Shown here piece after piece: positions 1 through 10,383 of a stretch of DNA of 64,000 nucleotides. Numbering within the stretch: the first letter of the stretch is position 1; each line of letters opens with the position of its first letter. The notes under the pieces were generated by a model. That model was not told where the DNA came from. It made no database searches and saw only the letters and a program-made list of their open reading frames with translations. The DNA is from Halarcobacter sp. GTDB lineage: Bacteria; Campylobacterota; Campylobacteria; Campylobacterales; Arcobacteraceae. The DNA lies in contig NZ_OY781470.1 of the NCBI RefSeq assembly GCF_963676935.1, positions 1,146,680 to 1,210,679 of the forward strand. The letters run 5' to 3'. The position numbers and the translations under genes were made by a program.

Positions 1-1
1 A

Positions 2-3000
2 ACAAATATTGAAAATCTTATTGGTACAAGTGCAGATGATATTATTATAGGTGAATCAAATAACAATACTTTTGTAGGTAATGCAGGAGATGATACCTTA
101 AAAGGTGCAGGTGGTGATGATAACCTTCAAGGTGGAACAGGTGACGATACTCTTTATAGTGGAACAGGAACAAACATTATAAATGGTGGAGAAGGTGGAG
201 AAACAACAGGTGACTGGATTAACTATACAGATGTGACAAGTTCTGTTAATATTGATTTATCAAGTAATACAGCAACGGGTGCAGTAAATGACACTATAAA
301 TAATATAGAAAATGTTGAGATGGGTGATGGTGATGATACTGTTCAAGGTGATGTTTACAAGAATAGTTTACTTGGAGGAGATGGTAATGATACCTTAAGT
401 GTATCAGCTGCAACAGGAAGTGTTACTTTCAATGTTACAAATAACAATGGTACCACTTCCGGTGATGGAGTTGGAAGTGATAATTTTGAAAGTTTTGAAA
501 ACTTTATTGGATCAAGTTATGCAGATACCTTTAATACAACAGCAGTAGATAATATCACTTTTAATGCTTCTGGTGGAATTGACAAAGTAGATTATTCAGG
601 GATGACAACAAATGTTACTGTTACAGTAAATAATAGTAGTTCAATAACTGTAAATGATGGTACAAATGAAGATACTTTATCAAATGTAGAACATTTAATT
701 ACTGGTGAAGGAGCTGATTCCTATGTATTAAGTGGTATTAATAATATTGATACTTTAGATGCAGGAGATGGAACAGATACCCTAAGTGTAACAACTAGTA
801 TGGATTTATCATCTGTTGAATTGATAAACTTTGAAGAGATATTAGCTCAAAACAACCAAGTTATAACAGTTAGTGCAACAGCATTAAATAATGAAAACCT
901 AAAACTACATACACAAGGAAATGGTCAAATAATAGTTGAAACAACTTCAAATTTAGATGACCATAATTTTGACAATATTAGTGTTTATAATGAAGATGGA
1001 ACAGGAACAATCACATTAAATGTTACAAGTGATATTGATCTTAGTACAAAAAATATTGAAGGAACAAGTGGTAATATCTTTGATGAATTTGATGTTAATA
1101 GTGGAGTTACATTAACTATTGAATCAACTCAAATAGATGGAGAAACTTTAGATGCAGTTGGAAATGGTGATATTATTATTAATGCAACTACAACAGCAAG
1201 TGATCATGATTTTGATAATTTAACAAATACTGGAAATGGGGATATTACATTAAATGTTGATTCAAGTATCAATTTAACTTCTCAAAACTTAGGAGTAATT
1301 AATAGATATGATGTTGCAGCATCTCAAACTTTAACACTTCTTAATACTCAATTAACTGGTGTTATGATAATTGCTGGTGCAGGTGCAATAAACTTAAATA
1401 GCGCAACAGCTACTGAAAATGTTGATTTAAGTTCAATTGACAATGATAATTTCACTGGAACTGTAACTTTAAACGATGGAACAGGTGATAACAATATTAC
1501 AATGAGTGATAAAGTAGATATTGTAAATTTAACTACTGGTAATGATACTGTTAACCTTGGAGCAGGAGATGATATTGTAAATATCTCTAATACAAACCTT
1601 GATAGTTCAGATTCTATTGATGGAAGTGATGGAAATGATACTTTAAATATCACAAGTGCTGGGAATGTAGACTTAACAACTGTAAGCTCAATTGAAACTG
1701 TAAACTTAGCAAATGGAACAAATAGTGTAACTGTAGGCACACTAAACACTACACTTGAAGGTGGAAGTGGAGCTGATACCTTCAAATTTACAATTGCCCA
1801 GTTATCAAATGCTGATATAGTAAATGGAAATGGTGGAATTGATACTTTAGAGTTCTTAGATAATGGTACAATCAATGCTACTCAATTAGCAAATGTAGAT
1901 GTTGAAAATATAGTTTTAGCTGACGGCGGAAATGATATAACAGTTGGAACAAAAGATTTTAATATCTTAGGTGGAAGTGGTGATGATACTTTTAATTATG
2001 CAATAAATGATTTAAGTAGTGATGATGTAGTAAATGGAAATGGTGGTACAAATAATATCACTTTAACAACTTCAGGACAAATTACAAGTGGAGACTTCTC
2101 AGGTGTAACTAATATCTCTGATGTTAACTTCTCAGATGGTGATGATCAAATCACTTTAAGTGGAAGTGATTCTTATCTTGATGGAGTTTCATTAAATCTA
2201 GGAGCTGGGAATAATACAGTTATTTATAACGATATAAATACATTGACTACTTCAGATACAATTGTTGGAGGTGGAACTGATACAATTAGTTTTGCAAATA
2301 GTGGGACTATTGATAGTGCAGATTTTGCAAATATCTCAGGTCTTGATACAGTTGATTTCTATACTGGAAATGATACTTTAAATCTAAGTGATAATACACT
2401 TGATGGTGTAAACTTTATATTAGACAATGGTAATGATAATGTAAATATTTCATCTGTAAATCTAAGTAGTAGTGATACTATTAATGCTGGAAATGGAACA
2501 GATAGTTTAAATATTTCAGATACAAATGGTACTTTAACTTATAATGATGCAGATTTTACAAACCTTAGTGGTTTTGAAACATTAAATTTAAGTGATGGTG
2601 GAGATGATACTATAACAGTAGGTACTACACAAATTGCTAATGCAGGATTTACAAACTACAATGGTAGAGGTGGAGATGATAATTTTATTGTTAACTCAAC
2701 TGCATCACTTGATAATATAGATGGTGGAAGTGGTACAGATGCCTTAACAATAAATACTGATAATCTAGATTTTAGTGGAGTAAATATTACAAGTATTGAA
2801 ACTTTAAATGTCAATGGAAATACAAACTTAGAGGGCTCTTTAGATGCTAGTATAACAACTGTTAACGTTGCAGCTGGAAAAACTTTAACAATTGATGCTG
2901 CTAGTTTAGATGGGGTAACAGTAAATAATAGTGGAACATTAAATATCACAAACTTAGAGGCAAATCCAAGTTTAGACTTATCTTCAATAGGGGGAACAGT

Positions 3001-5827
3001 AAATGCTTCATGGAGTGGAGATGCCTCATTTACAGGTAATATTGGTAATGCAAACTTAACAGTTGATTCTGGAACTATGACAGTTACAAGTGGAACAATA
3101 AACTCAGCTTCTTCTATTGTAGTTAGTTCTACATTAGTTGCTGACGCTTCAAAACTAGTTGGAAGTACTATAAGTGGAACAGGAATATTAAATGTTAATA
3201 ATTTAGATGCTGTAACAAATATGGATTTCACTAACTTAACTGTTAATACAATAAATGCAGATTGGTCAGGAACTGCAACTTATACTGGTAATTTAACAAA
3301 TGTAGATACCTTAACAATAAGTTCAGGAGAGATGACTGTAAATGGAACACAACTTACAGGTCAAACACTACAAGGTAGTGGAAATTTAGTAGTAAATGCA
3401 AATGGTACAACAGATTTATCTTCTCTTACAAATAATTTAACTGGAAGCCTAACAATCAATGATTCAGCAGGAACAGACACAATAACAGCAACAAGTTCTG
3501 ATGAAACCATAAATATAACTTCTGGTGGAAGTGATAGCGTAGATGCAGGAGCAGGAAATGATACAATTAACCTTTCTCAAAACGCTACACTTATTGATGG
3601 TGGAAACAATAGTGATACCTTAAATGTTACAAATACAGTATCAATTGGAACCCTTTCAAATGTAGAAACTTTAGATATCCAAGCAACTAATGATATCTCT
3701 TCATGGAGTTTAACAGATGTAAATAGTTTAGATGTAAACAATAACGATAATAGTACATCTATTGAAGCAACTATGAGTTTAAGTCAATATACAACTTTAG
3801 GAAGTGCAAATATTACAAGGGGAGCTGACGATGAGATTACACTTACAGATGTTACAGGAGATATAAGTTCAAACAATTTAAGTGATGCTACAAGTTTAGT
3901 ATTAAGTGGGAATACTATTATCTCAGCTGCACAAGCAACACAATTTGGAGCAAATATCTCTAAAAATGGATTTACTTTAACAGTTCAAGATACTTCAACA
4001 AATATTGAAGGGAATATCTCTACATATGTGGCAAATGGAATCGATAGTGTGAATGCAACAGATAATGCTTTAGATGTTACTGTTTCAGAAGCTAATTCAG
4101 GAATTGGTTTTGATGGAAGTGATACTATTACAGTAGTAGATTCTCAAGTAAATATCTCTGCTGCTGATTTCTCTACACTACAAACAAATGGAGTATCTCA
4201 AGTTGATGTAAGTGGAACTGATACAATTAATGTAACAGTTGCACAAGCAACAGCTGGATTGACTTTTGTAGATGGCACAGTAAATGTTGTAGATAATTCA
4301 ACAAATATTCAAAATGCAGATTTTAGTGATTTAGCTACAGTTGGAGTTGATAGTGTAAATGCAGGTGGAAACAGTTTAAATATCTCATTATCACAAGCAA
4401 CAGCTGGTATAGACTTTACCCTTGCAGATACAGTTACAATAACTGGTTCAAATGGAGCAGCATTAGTTTCAAATATTGGAAACTATGGTACAAATATTGA
4501 TTATCTTGATGCAAATGATAATATAGCAACACTAAGTGTTTCTCAAGCTTCAGCTTTAGATACAGCAGGAACTGAGTTTGTAGCAGGAGATACTGTAACA
4601 ATAAGTGATAGTGGTACAAATATCAGTAATGCTGATTTTACAACATTTAGTTCATATGTTGATAATATAAATGTATCTGATAACAATGTTACAATCTCTA
4701 AAACACAAGTTGATGAGTTGATCTCAAACAATATCACTTTTGATAGTGGAGATAGTGTCACTTTAAATGCAACAGGAGCACAAATATCTGCCTATGATTT
4801 TGCAAATTTAGAAGCAGTTGGAGTTGATACACTTGATGCTAGTGATAACACACTTAATATCACATTTGAACAAGCATCAGGAAATTTAGAATTTACATCA
4901 GGTGACACTGTAACAATAGTTGATAGTAGTACAAACTTAAACACTTCAACAGATTTTACAACTATTAATTCAAATGTTGATGGTATTAATGCAACAGATG
5001 CAATAACTATTGATATTAGCCAAAAGAATTATTTAGATAGTAGAAGTATAGGTTTTGATAGTGGAGATAATATATCCTTAACAGATAGTACAAATGTAGA
5101 TAGTTTTACCCTTGATAGTTTCAATTATGATTCAATTGATATGGGAAGTGGTGATGATACACTTAATGTAGATGGAAATAATTTAAGCCTTGCAGATACT
5201 ATAGATGGTGGAACAGGTATAAATACCTTGAATATCACTTCAAATGGTAATATGACAGATGTTGATTTTACAAACATAAGCAATTTTGATACCTTGAATT
5301 TAAGTTCAAGTGATGATAGTGTAACTTTAGGAGAAGAAGCAGTTGGCTCAGGAATAGCTTCAGATGTAAATGGATTAGGTGGTAATGATGATTTTGTATT
5401 AGATTTTACAAACTTATCTTTCGATGATGATTCATTACAATTTGATATTGATGGTGGAAGTGGAACAAACTCTGTTTCTATAACAGATGCCTCAGTATTA
5501 TTAGGTGCAGAAGAGCAGTTTGGAGACAACTCTACATTTGAAAATATCTCTAGTCTTGATTTAACAGGATTAGATTTTGGAACTACTAGTGATGAGTTTG
5601 AGTTTACTCTTTCTGATTCACTTTTAGATGCTTGGAATGGTTCAGGATCAAACTTCACTCTTAAATTAAATGCTAGTGATGCAGAACATATTAAATTCAC
5701 CGATGTAAATGGTATCACATATGATAGTGATAATGATGGAAATACTGCAACTGGTGATAGTGGAAATGTTATTTCAAGTGGAACATATGATTTAGGTAAT
5801 GTTGATTTAGATATAGTTTTAGTTTAG
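2..5827 (+). CDS. Giant RTX/beta-solenoid surface adhesin, 5' truncated by window edge
   Basis: The reading frame is open from base 2 and no start is needed within the window, so this is the C-terminal 1941 residues of a larger protein. Near the edge it carries classic calcium-binding RTX nonapeptides (GNAGDDTLKGAGGDDNLQGG), and scattered GGxGxDxL/F units recur throughout. The rest is Asn/Asp/Thr/Ser/Gly-rich repetitive sequence typical of beta-solenoid adhesins. It is strongly acidic, I saw no cysteine on reading, and it ends in a hydrophobic LDIVLV, consistent with an uncleaved C-terminal type I secretion signal. The ABC exporter and HlyD adaptor follow downstream, so secretion by that system is the natural inference. 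What it binds, and whether it has an N-terminal retention module like LapA, cannot be seen here. Confidence 0.88.
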   Translation, partial: TNIENLIGTSADDIIIGESNNNTFVGNAGDDTLKGAGGDDNLQGGTGDDTLYSGTGTNIINGGEGGETTGDWINYTDVTSSVNIDLSSNTATGAVNDTINNIENVEMGDGDDTVQGDVYKNSLLGGDGNDTLSVSAATGSVTFNVTNNNGTTSGDGVGSDNFESFENFIGSSYADTFNTTAVDNITFNASGGIDKVDYSGMTTNVTVTVNNSSSITVNDGTNEDTLSNVEHLITGEGADSYVLSGINNIDTLDAGDGTDTLSVTTSMDLSSVELINFEEILAQNNQVITVSATALNNENLKLHTQGNGQIIVETTSNLDDHNFDNISVYNEDGTGTITLNVTSDIDLSTKNIEGTSGNIFDEFDVNSGVTLTIESTQIDGETLDAVGNGDIIINATTTASDHDFDNLTNTGNGDITLNVDSSINLTSQNLGVINRYDVAASQTLTLLNTQLTGVMIIAGAGAINLNSATATENVDLSSIDNDNFTGTVTLNDGTGDNNITMSDKVDIVNLTTGNDTVNLGAGDDIVNISNTNLDSSDSIDGSDGNDTLNITSAGNVDLTTVSSIETVNLANGTNSVTVGTLNTTLEGGSGADTFKFTIAQLSNADIVNGNGGIDTLEFLDNGTINATQLANVDVENIVLADGGNDITVGTKDFNILGGSGDDTFNYAINDLSSDDVVNGNGGTNNITLTTSGQITSGDFSGVTNISDVNFSDGDDQITLSGSDSYLDGVSLNLGAGNNTVIYNDINTLTTSDTIVGGGTDTISFANSGTIDSADFANISGLDTVDFYTGNDTLNLSDNTLDGVNFILDNGNDNVNISSVNLSSSDTINAGNGTDSLNISDTNGTLTYNDADFTNLSGFETLNLSDGGDDTITVGTTQIANAGFTNYNGRGGDDNFIVNSTASLDNIDGGSGTDALTINTDNLDFSGVNITSIETLNVNGNTNLEGSLDASITTVNVAAGKTLTIDAASLDGVTVNNSGTLNITNLEANPSLDLSSIGGTVNASWSGDASFTGNIGNANLTVDSGTMTVTSGTINSASSIVVSSTLVADASKLVGSTISGTGILNVNNLDAVTNMDFTNLTVNTINADWSGTATYTGNLTNVDTLTISSGEMTVNGTQLTGQTLQGSGNLVVNANGTTDLSSLTNNLTGSLTINDSAGTDTITATSSDETINITSGGSDSVDAGAGNDTINLSQNATLIDGGNNSDTLNVTNTVSIGTLSNVETLDIQATNDISSWSLTDVNSLDVNNNDNSTSIEATMSLSQYTTLGSANITRGADDEITLTDVTGDISSNNLSDATSLVLSGNTIISAAQATQFGANISKNGFTLTVQDTSTNIEGNISTYVANGIDSVNATDNALDVTVSEANSGIGFDGSDTITVVDSQVNISAADFSTLQTNGVSQVDVSGTDTINVTVAQATAGLTFVDGTVNVVDNSTNIQNADFSDLATVGVDSVNAGGNSLNISLSQATAGIDFTLADTVTITGSNGAALVSNIGNYGTNIDYLDANDNIATLSVSQASALDTAGTEFVAGDTVTISDSGTNISNADFTTFSSYVDNINVSDNNVTISKTQVDELISNNITFDSGDSVTLNATGAQISAYDFANLEAVGVDTLDASDNTLNITFEQASGNLEFTSGDTVTIVDSSTNLNTSTDFTTINSNVDGINATDAITIDISQKNYLDSRSIGFDSGDNISLTDSTNVDSFTLDSFNYDSIDMGSGDDTLNVDGNNLSLADTIDGGTGINTLNITSNGNMTDVDFTNISNFDTLNLSSSDDSVTLGEEAVGSGIASDVNGLGGNDDFVLDFTNLSFDDDSLQFDIDGGSGTNSVSITDASVLLGAEEQFGDNSTFENISSLDLTGLDFGTTSDEFEFTLSDSLLDAWNGSGSNFTLKLNASDAEHIKFTDVNGITYDSDNDGNTATGDSGNVISSGTYDLGNVDLDIVLV
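3985..5100 (+). repeat. Divergent tandem modules of about 55 residues in the adhesin
   Basis: About seven imperfect modules lie in this part of the adhesin. Each runs roughly as DTVTIxDSxTNIxxADF, then a GVDxVNA or VDxINxxDN segment, then LNISxxQAxxGxxF. Examples are the stretches containing TNIQNADFSDL, TNISNADFTTF and AQISAYDFANL. The spacing of the TNIxxADF motif is about 50-60 residues. The copies are well diverged at DNA level, so this is an old protein repeat rather than a recent duplication. Confidence 0.7.
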
Positions 5828-5844
5828 AAAAATTAGGAAAGTAA

Positions 5845-8274
5845 ATGGATAATAAAATGGTTTATACCCCACAAATTTTTGAAAAAAATGATTTAGAAGA
5901 TGCAAAAAAAATTATATTAACAAAGGAGGGAAATGTTTCATCAGAAGAGAGATGGGATAAAGAAACTAGCTTTGTAGTGGATGATATAATTAGTAAGTTA
6001 GACTTGGATGAAAATAAGACAATACTAGATTATGGGTGTGGAATAGGAAGAATAGCAAAAGAACTAATTGAAAAAACTTCTTGTAAAATTATTGGAGTTG
6101 ATATTTCAGAATCTATGCGAAAATTGGCTACAGAATATGTAAATAGTTCAAACTTTGAAGCCATATCTTTAGAAGAATTCAAAAATAAAATAGAAGAGGG
6201 TAAAAAGTTTGATTTTGCGTATTCTATTTGGGTATTACAGCATTGTATTAAACCACAAGAGGATATAAAATTAATAAAAAAATCTTTAAAAGATGATGCA
6301 TTAATCTATATTTTAAACAATCTTAAAAGTGCAGTTCCTACAAATAAAGGATGGATAGATAATAAGGTAAATATACATTCTCTTTTAATAAAAGAATTTG
6401 AAGAAAAAAGTATTTCAAAGTTACCTATTGAAATATCAAGTGAAAAAATATCTAACAATACTTTTATAAGTTTATTAAAAAATAGTAAATATAAATTGAT
6501 CTCTTTATTTCAAGAAGCTCATAAAGCTTATAGTCAAAATGATTTAGAAAAGGCAAAAAAACTTTATGAGAAAATATTAAATGAGGATTCTAAAAATGCA
6601 GAAGCATATTGTAATTTAGGTTTTATTTTAAGAAAACTTGGAAAAAATAAAGAGGCATTTGATAGTTATATTAAAGCTATAAATTCGAACCCAAGATATG
6701 GTTTAACATATAATAATCTTGGTAACTTGTTAAAAGATACAGGAAATTTAGAAGCAGCATTAAAAGTATATGGTGATGCACTTAAGATAAATCCAAAAGA
6801 TTTTCAAATATATAACAATATCGGTATGGTTTATGAAAAGTCAAGAAGATATAATGATGCTATTAAAAGTTATAAAGAAGCAGTAAGAATCAATCCAAAT
6901 TATGATAAAGCTATAAATAATATTGGTGTAGTTTTATATAAACAAGAAAAATATAAAGAAGCTATTGAAATATTTAAAATAGCTTTAAAAGTAAATCCAA
7001 AATATTATGAATTATATAGCAATATTGGAGCTTGTTATAATAAACTTAAAATGTATGATGAAGCTATAGAATCTCTTAATATAGCAATTGAAAAAAATCC
7101 TGAAAATGGTGGAGCTTATACAAATCTTGGTAATGTATATAATAAAATATATGATTACAAAAAAGCAGCAAAACTACATGAAAAATCTATTGAATTAGAA
7201 CCAAAAGGGGAAAATGCTTATAGTAATGTTGGTAATTCATATAAACATTTAGGTCAAACAAAAAAAGCGATTGATTCATATAAAAAAGCAATTGAATTAA
7301 AACCAGACTTTGTAAATGCTCATTTTGATTTAGCAACAATGTATTTGGCAAAAGGGGATTATAAAAATGGTTTTGCTGAGTATGAGTGGAGATTTAGAAA
7401 AGATGAGATGTTATCCCATATTGCAAATAATAAAGATATCTTTTCAAAACCTATGTTTACTGGAAAAGAAAAGATAAAAGATAAAACTATACTTTTACAT
7501 TCAGAGCAAGGTTTTGGTGATTCTATACAGTTTATAAGATTTTTAAAACCTTTTAAAGAGAAATTTTCTTGTAAAATTGCAGTTAAATGTAGAGATGAAT
7601 TAAAAGAGTTATTTAAAGCTATTGAAGAGATTGATATATTAGTTGATAGAAGTGAAGATACGCCTGAGTTTGATTATCATCTTCCAATAATGAGTTTAGC
7701 AAAAATTTTAGAATTAAAATCATCAAAAGATTTACCTAAAGAGTTTCCATATCTATTTGCCACAAAAGATAAAGAGTTGGAAGTAAAAGAGGAAAAAGGG
7801 AAATTAAACATAGGTATATGTTGGAGTGCATCTGTTACAGGTGAGAGTTATGATGGGAAAGTATTTAGTTTAGAATATTTTATACCTTTAGCTAATAATC
7901 CAAAAATAAACCTTTATTCTTTACAAGTTGGACCTGAAAATGAAGATATTAAAAAGTATAATCTTGAAGATAAAATTATTGATTTAACTGATAAATTAAC
8001 AGATTTTTCGAAAACAGCAAGTCTTATGAAAGAGCTTGACTTAGTTATCTCTTCAGATACTTCAGTAGCCCATCTAGCAGGAGCTTTAGATGTTCCAGTT
8101 TGGATTCCTCTTCAAAAAATTCCAGATTGGAGATGGTCAAATAAAGGAGATACAACTCCTTGGTATAAAAGTGCGAAACTTTTTAGACAAAAAACTGCAA
8201 GAGTCTGGGATAGCGTATTTCAGTCTATTTATGATAAACTATTTTCTAATTTTAAAATTAAAATAGATAGGTAA
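5845..8274 (+). CDS. Methyltransferase-TPR-glycosyltransferase-like fusion protein
   Basis: This 809-residue protein has three parts. Residues about 55-170 form a class I SAM-dependent methyltransferase with the glycine motif DYGCGIGRIA and the acidic strand GVDISESM. Residues about 215-510 are a run of roughly eight TPR units (for example AYCNLGFILRKLGKNKEAFDS). Residues about 545-800 resemble the GT9-like C-terminal domain of TPR glycosyltransferases (LLHSEQGFGDSIQFIRF and ISSDTSVAHLAGALDVPVW). It starts at ATG behind AGGAAAG, 17 bases after the adhesin stop, and ends 4 bases before the exporter. This position suggests modification of the adhesin or of a surface glycan before export. Substrate and sugar are unknown. 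Confidence 0.8.
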   Translation: MDNKMVYTPQIFEKNDLEDAKKIILTKEGNVSSEERWDKETSFVVDDIISKLDLDENKTILDYGCGIGRIAKELIEKTSCKIIGVDISESMRKLATEYVNSSNFEAISLEEFKNKIEEGKKFDFAYSIWVLQHCIKPQEDIKLIKKSLKDDALIYILNNLKSAVPTNKGWIDNKVNIHSLLIKEFEEKSISKLPIEISSEKISNNTFISLLKNSKYKLISLFQEAHKAYSQNDLEKAKKLYEKILNEDSKNAEAYCNLGFILRKLGKNKEAFDSYIKAINSNPRYGLTYNNLGNLLKDTGNLEAALKVYGDALKINPKDFQIYNNIGMVYEKSRRYNDAIKSYKEAVRINPNYDKAINNIGVVLYKQEKYKEAIEIFKIALKVNPKYYELYSNIGACYNKLKMYDEAIESLNIAIEKNPENGGAYTNLGNVYNKIYDYKKAAKLHEKSIELEPKGENAYSNVGNSYKHLGQTKKAIDSYKKAIELKPDFVNAHFDLATMYLAKGDYKNGFAEYEWRFRKDEMLSHIANNKDIFSKPMFTGKEKIKDKTILLHSEQGFGDSIQFIRFLKPFKEKFSCKIAVKCRDELKELFKAIEEIDILVDRSEDTPEFDYHLPIMSLAKILELKSSKDLPKEFPYLFATKDKELEVKEEKGKLNIGICWSASVTGESYDGKVFSLEYFIPLANNPKINLYSLQVGPENEDIKKYNLEDKIIDLTDKLTDFSKTASLMKELDLVISSDTSVAHLAGALDVPVWIPLQKIPDWRWSNKGDTTPWYKSAKLFRQKTARVWDSVFQSIYDKLFSNFKIKIDR

Positions 8275-8278
8275 CTAC

Positions 8279-10381
8279 TTGGACGAAGTTTTAGAAAAAG
8301 AGGTATATAAAGAGGAATATCCACTTTTATATACCTTAAAATATATCTTAGATTTTTATTTTGGTGATATTTCTATTGATACTATCTTAAATCTCTCAGC
8401 CATATCCCACAATGGTTTTACTACAGAGATGGTAATTGATGTTGCAAATGAAGTAGGTTTAAGTGCAGTTGAAAAGGATATTGATGGTGTTGATATCCCT
8501 TCTCACTTTTTCCCTTGTATAATATTTGATAAAGAAAACAAACCTTATGTTTTATTGAAAAAAGATAAAACAGTATCTTTATATGATCCAATAAATGATA
8601 AAACAATAAAAGAGAATATAAGCTTTTTAAAACATTTTAAAAAAGCAATTTTAATATTCAGAGATTCAAAAAAAGAAGAATTATTAGAAGTAGAAAGAAC
8701 AAAAGATTGGTTTTGGGCACCTGTAAAAACATTTTGGCGTTCATATGTGGAAATAGGATTTTTAACATTTTTTATTAATATATTTGCATTGGCTGTTCCT
8801 TTATTTACAATGAGTGTATATGATAGAGTTGTTCCAAATAATGCAACCGAAACACTTTTTGTATTAGCCTCAGGAGTTATTATAATATTAATATTTGATG
8901 TTTATTTTAAAAGTGTAAGAAATCATATTATAGAAAATGTTGCAAAAAAACTTGGTTTATATTTAGAAGAAGAATTGATGAAAAGAATGCTTTGCATAAA
9001 ATCAGAGTTTGATAATATGCTAGTTGGTTCAAAAGCAAATCTTTTTAGAGAATTAAATCAAATAAAAGATTTTTTTGCAACTAAATCAATCCTTCAAGTA
9101 ATAGATTTACCTTTCTTCTTTATTGCAATTTTTGTAATATTTTTAATATCTCCAGCCGTTGCTATGGTTCCTCTTTCAGTAGCTATTTTGATTATTATAT
9201 TTAATGTTATTATGCAAATTCCAATCTCTAATTTAAGTAAGAAAAATGTTGAAAATTTGCAATCAAAAAATAGTTATTTAGTAGAAACAATTCAAGGAAG
9301 TGAGATAATAAAACTTTCAAATGCAACTTCAAGTAAATTGTTTAATTGGCGTAATATGGTTGCTTCTACTGATAGTATTGGTAGAAAAATTCAATCTTTA
9401 AATGTATTTTCAATGAACCTTTCTCAAACTGTTGTACAGTTTGTAACTATGGCTGTTATTATTGTAGGTGTATTTGAAATCTCTTCAAAAAACTTAACTG
9501 TTGGTGGTTTAATTGCTGTTACGATTCTTTCTAGTCGTGCTATGGTTCCAGTAATCCAAACATCTATGATGGTAATAAGATTTAAGGAGATAAAAGAGTC
9601 TTTAAACAATATAAATGAGTTTTGGCATTTACCACTTGAAAATGATAAAAATGTTGAGATTGGTGCTGGAAAATTTAAAGGTGAAATTGAGTTTTCTAAA
9701 GTAAGTTTTTTCTACAAAAACAGTAAATATCCATCTTTAGATGATTGTTCATTAAAAATAGAACCTGGTGAAAAAGTTGGTATTATTGGACAAACAGGTG
9801 CTGGGAAAACTACATTTTTAAGATTATTAACGGGCTTGGATTCACCAAGTAAAGGTAGTATATTTTTGGATGGACATGAAATCTCAACTATTCATCCAGT
9901 TGAGATTAGACAAAATATTGGAGTAATGCCCCAAGAACCTTTTTTATTTTCTGGAACTTTAAAAGAGAATATAGAATTATCAAGTCCTATTAGTAAAGAA
10001 AAAATGATGAGTATTATAAAATTAACAGGATTAGATGATTTAGTAAAAAAATCTGGACAAGGCGATGGGCTTCAAGTTGGAGAAAGGGGAAGTAATCTTT
10101 CAGTTGGACAAAGACATCTAGTTGCTTTAGCACGTGCAATTTTAAAAGACCCTTCAACTATAATTTTGGATGAACCAACAACAGGACTTGATGTAGGATT
10201 AGAAAAAACATTGATAACTCATATAAAAGAGATTTTAAAAGATAAAACATTATTAGTTATTACACATAGGTTTGCCGCACTAGAACTTGTTGATAGAGTA
10301 ATAGTTTTAAATAATGGTAAAATTGTAGCTGATGGTCCAAAAGATAAAGTTTTAGCAGCGTTACAACAACGAGGGAAATAG
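8279..10381 (+). CDS. Type I secretion ABC transporter (LapB/HlyB type)
   Basis: The protein is 700 residues, the usual size for inner-membrane exporters of the LapB/HlyB group. Residues 1-130 form a C39-like domain without the catalytic cysteine motif, as in RTX exporters that bind but do not cleave substrate. Residues about 150-435 are the membrane domain. The nucleotide-binding domain has Walker A GQTGAGKTT (about 503), signature LSVGQRHLVALARAI (about 605), Walker B IILDEPTTGLD and the H-loop THR. The start is TTG behind AGGT. The HlyD partner begins 2 bases after its stop, so the two are surely co-translated. The adhesin upstream is the likely substrate. Confidence 0.93.
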   Translation: MDEVLEKEVYKEEYPLLYTLKYILDFYFGDISIDTILNLSAISHNGFTTEMVIDVANEVGLSAVEKDIDGVDIPSHFFPCIIFDKENKPYVLLKKDKTVSLYDPINDKTIKENISFLKHFKKAILIFRDSKKEELLEVERTKDWFWAPVKTFWRSYVEIGFLTFFINIFALAVPLFTMSVYDRVVPNNATETLFVLASGVIIILIFDVYFKSVRNHIIENVAKKLGLYLEEELMKRMLCIKSEFDNMLVGSKANLFRELNQIKDFFATKSILQVIDLPFFFIAIFVIFLISPAVAMVPLSVAILIIIFNVIMQIPISNLSKKNVENLQSKNSYLVETIQGSEIIKLSNATSSKLFNWRNMVASTDSIGRKIQSLNVFSMNLSQTVVQFVTMAVIIVGVFEISSKNLTVGGLIAVTILSSRAMVPVIQTSMMVIRFKEIKESLNNINEFWHLPLENDKNVEIGAGKFKGEIEFSKVSFFYKNSKYPSLDDCSLKIEPGEKVGIIGQTGAGKTTFLRLLTGLDSPSKGSIFLDGHEISTIHPVEIRQNIGVMPQEPFLFSGTLKENIELSSPISKEKMMSIIKLTGLDDLVKKSGQGDGLQVGERGSNLSVGQRHLVALARAILKDPSTIILDEPTTGLDVGLEKTLITHIKEILKDKTLLVITHRFAALELVDRVIVLNNGKIVADGPKDKVLAALQQRGK

Positions 10382-10383
10382 GT

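Noticed and set aside
1348..5718. Several minus-strand open frames inside the adhesin gene
   Set aside because: They are long only because the repetitive, Asp/Asn/Thr-rich coding strand has few stops in reverse. They lack ribosome-binding sites and show low-complexity translations.
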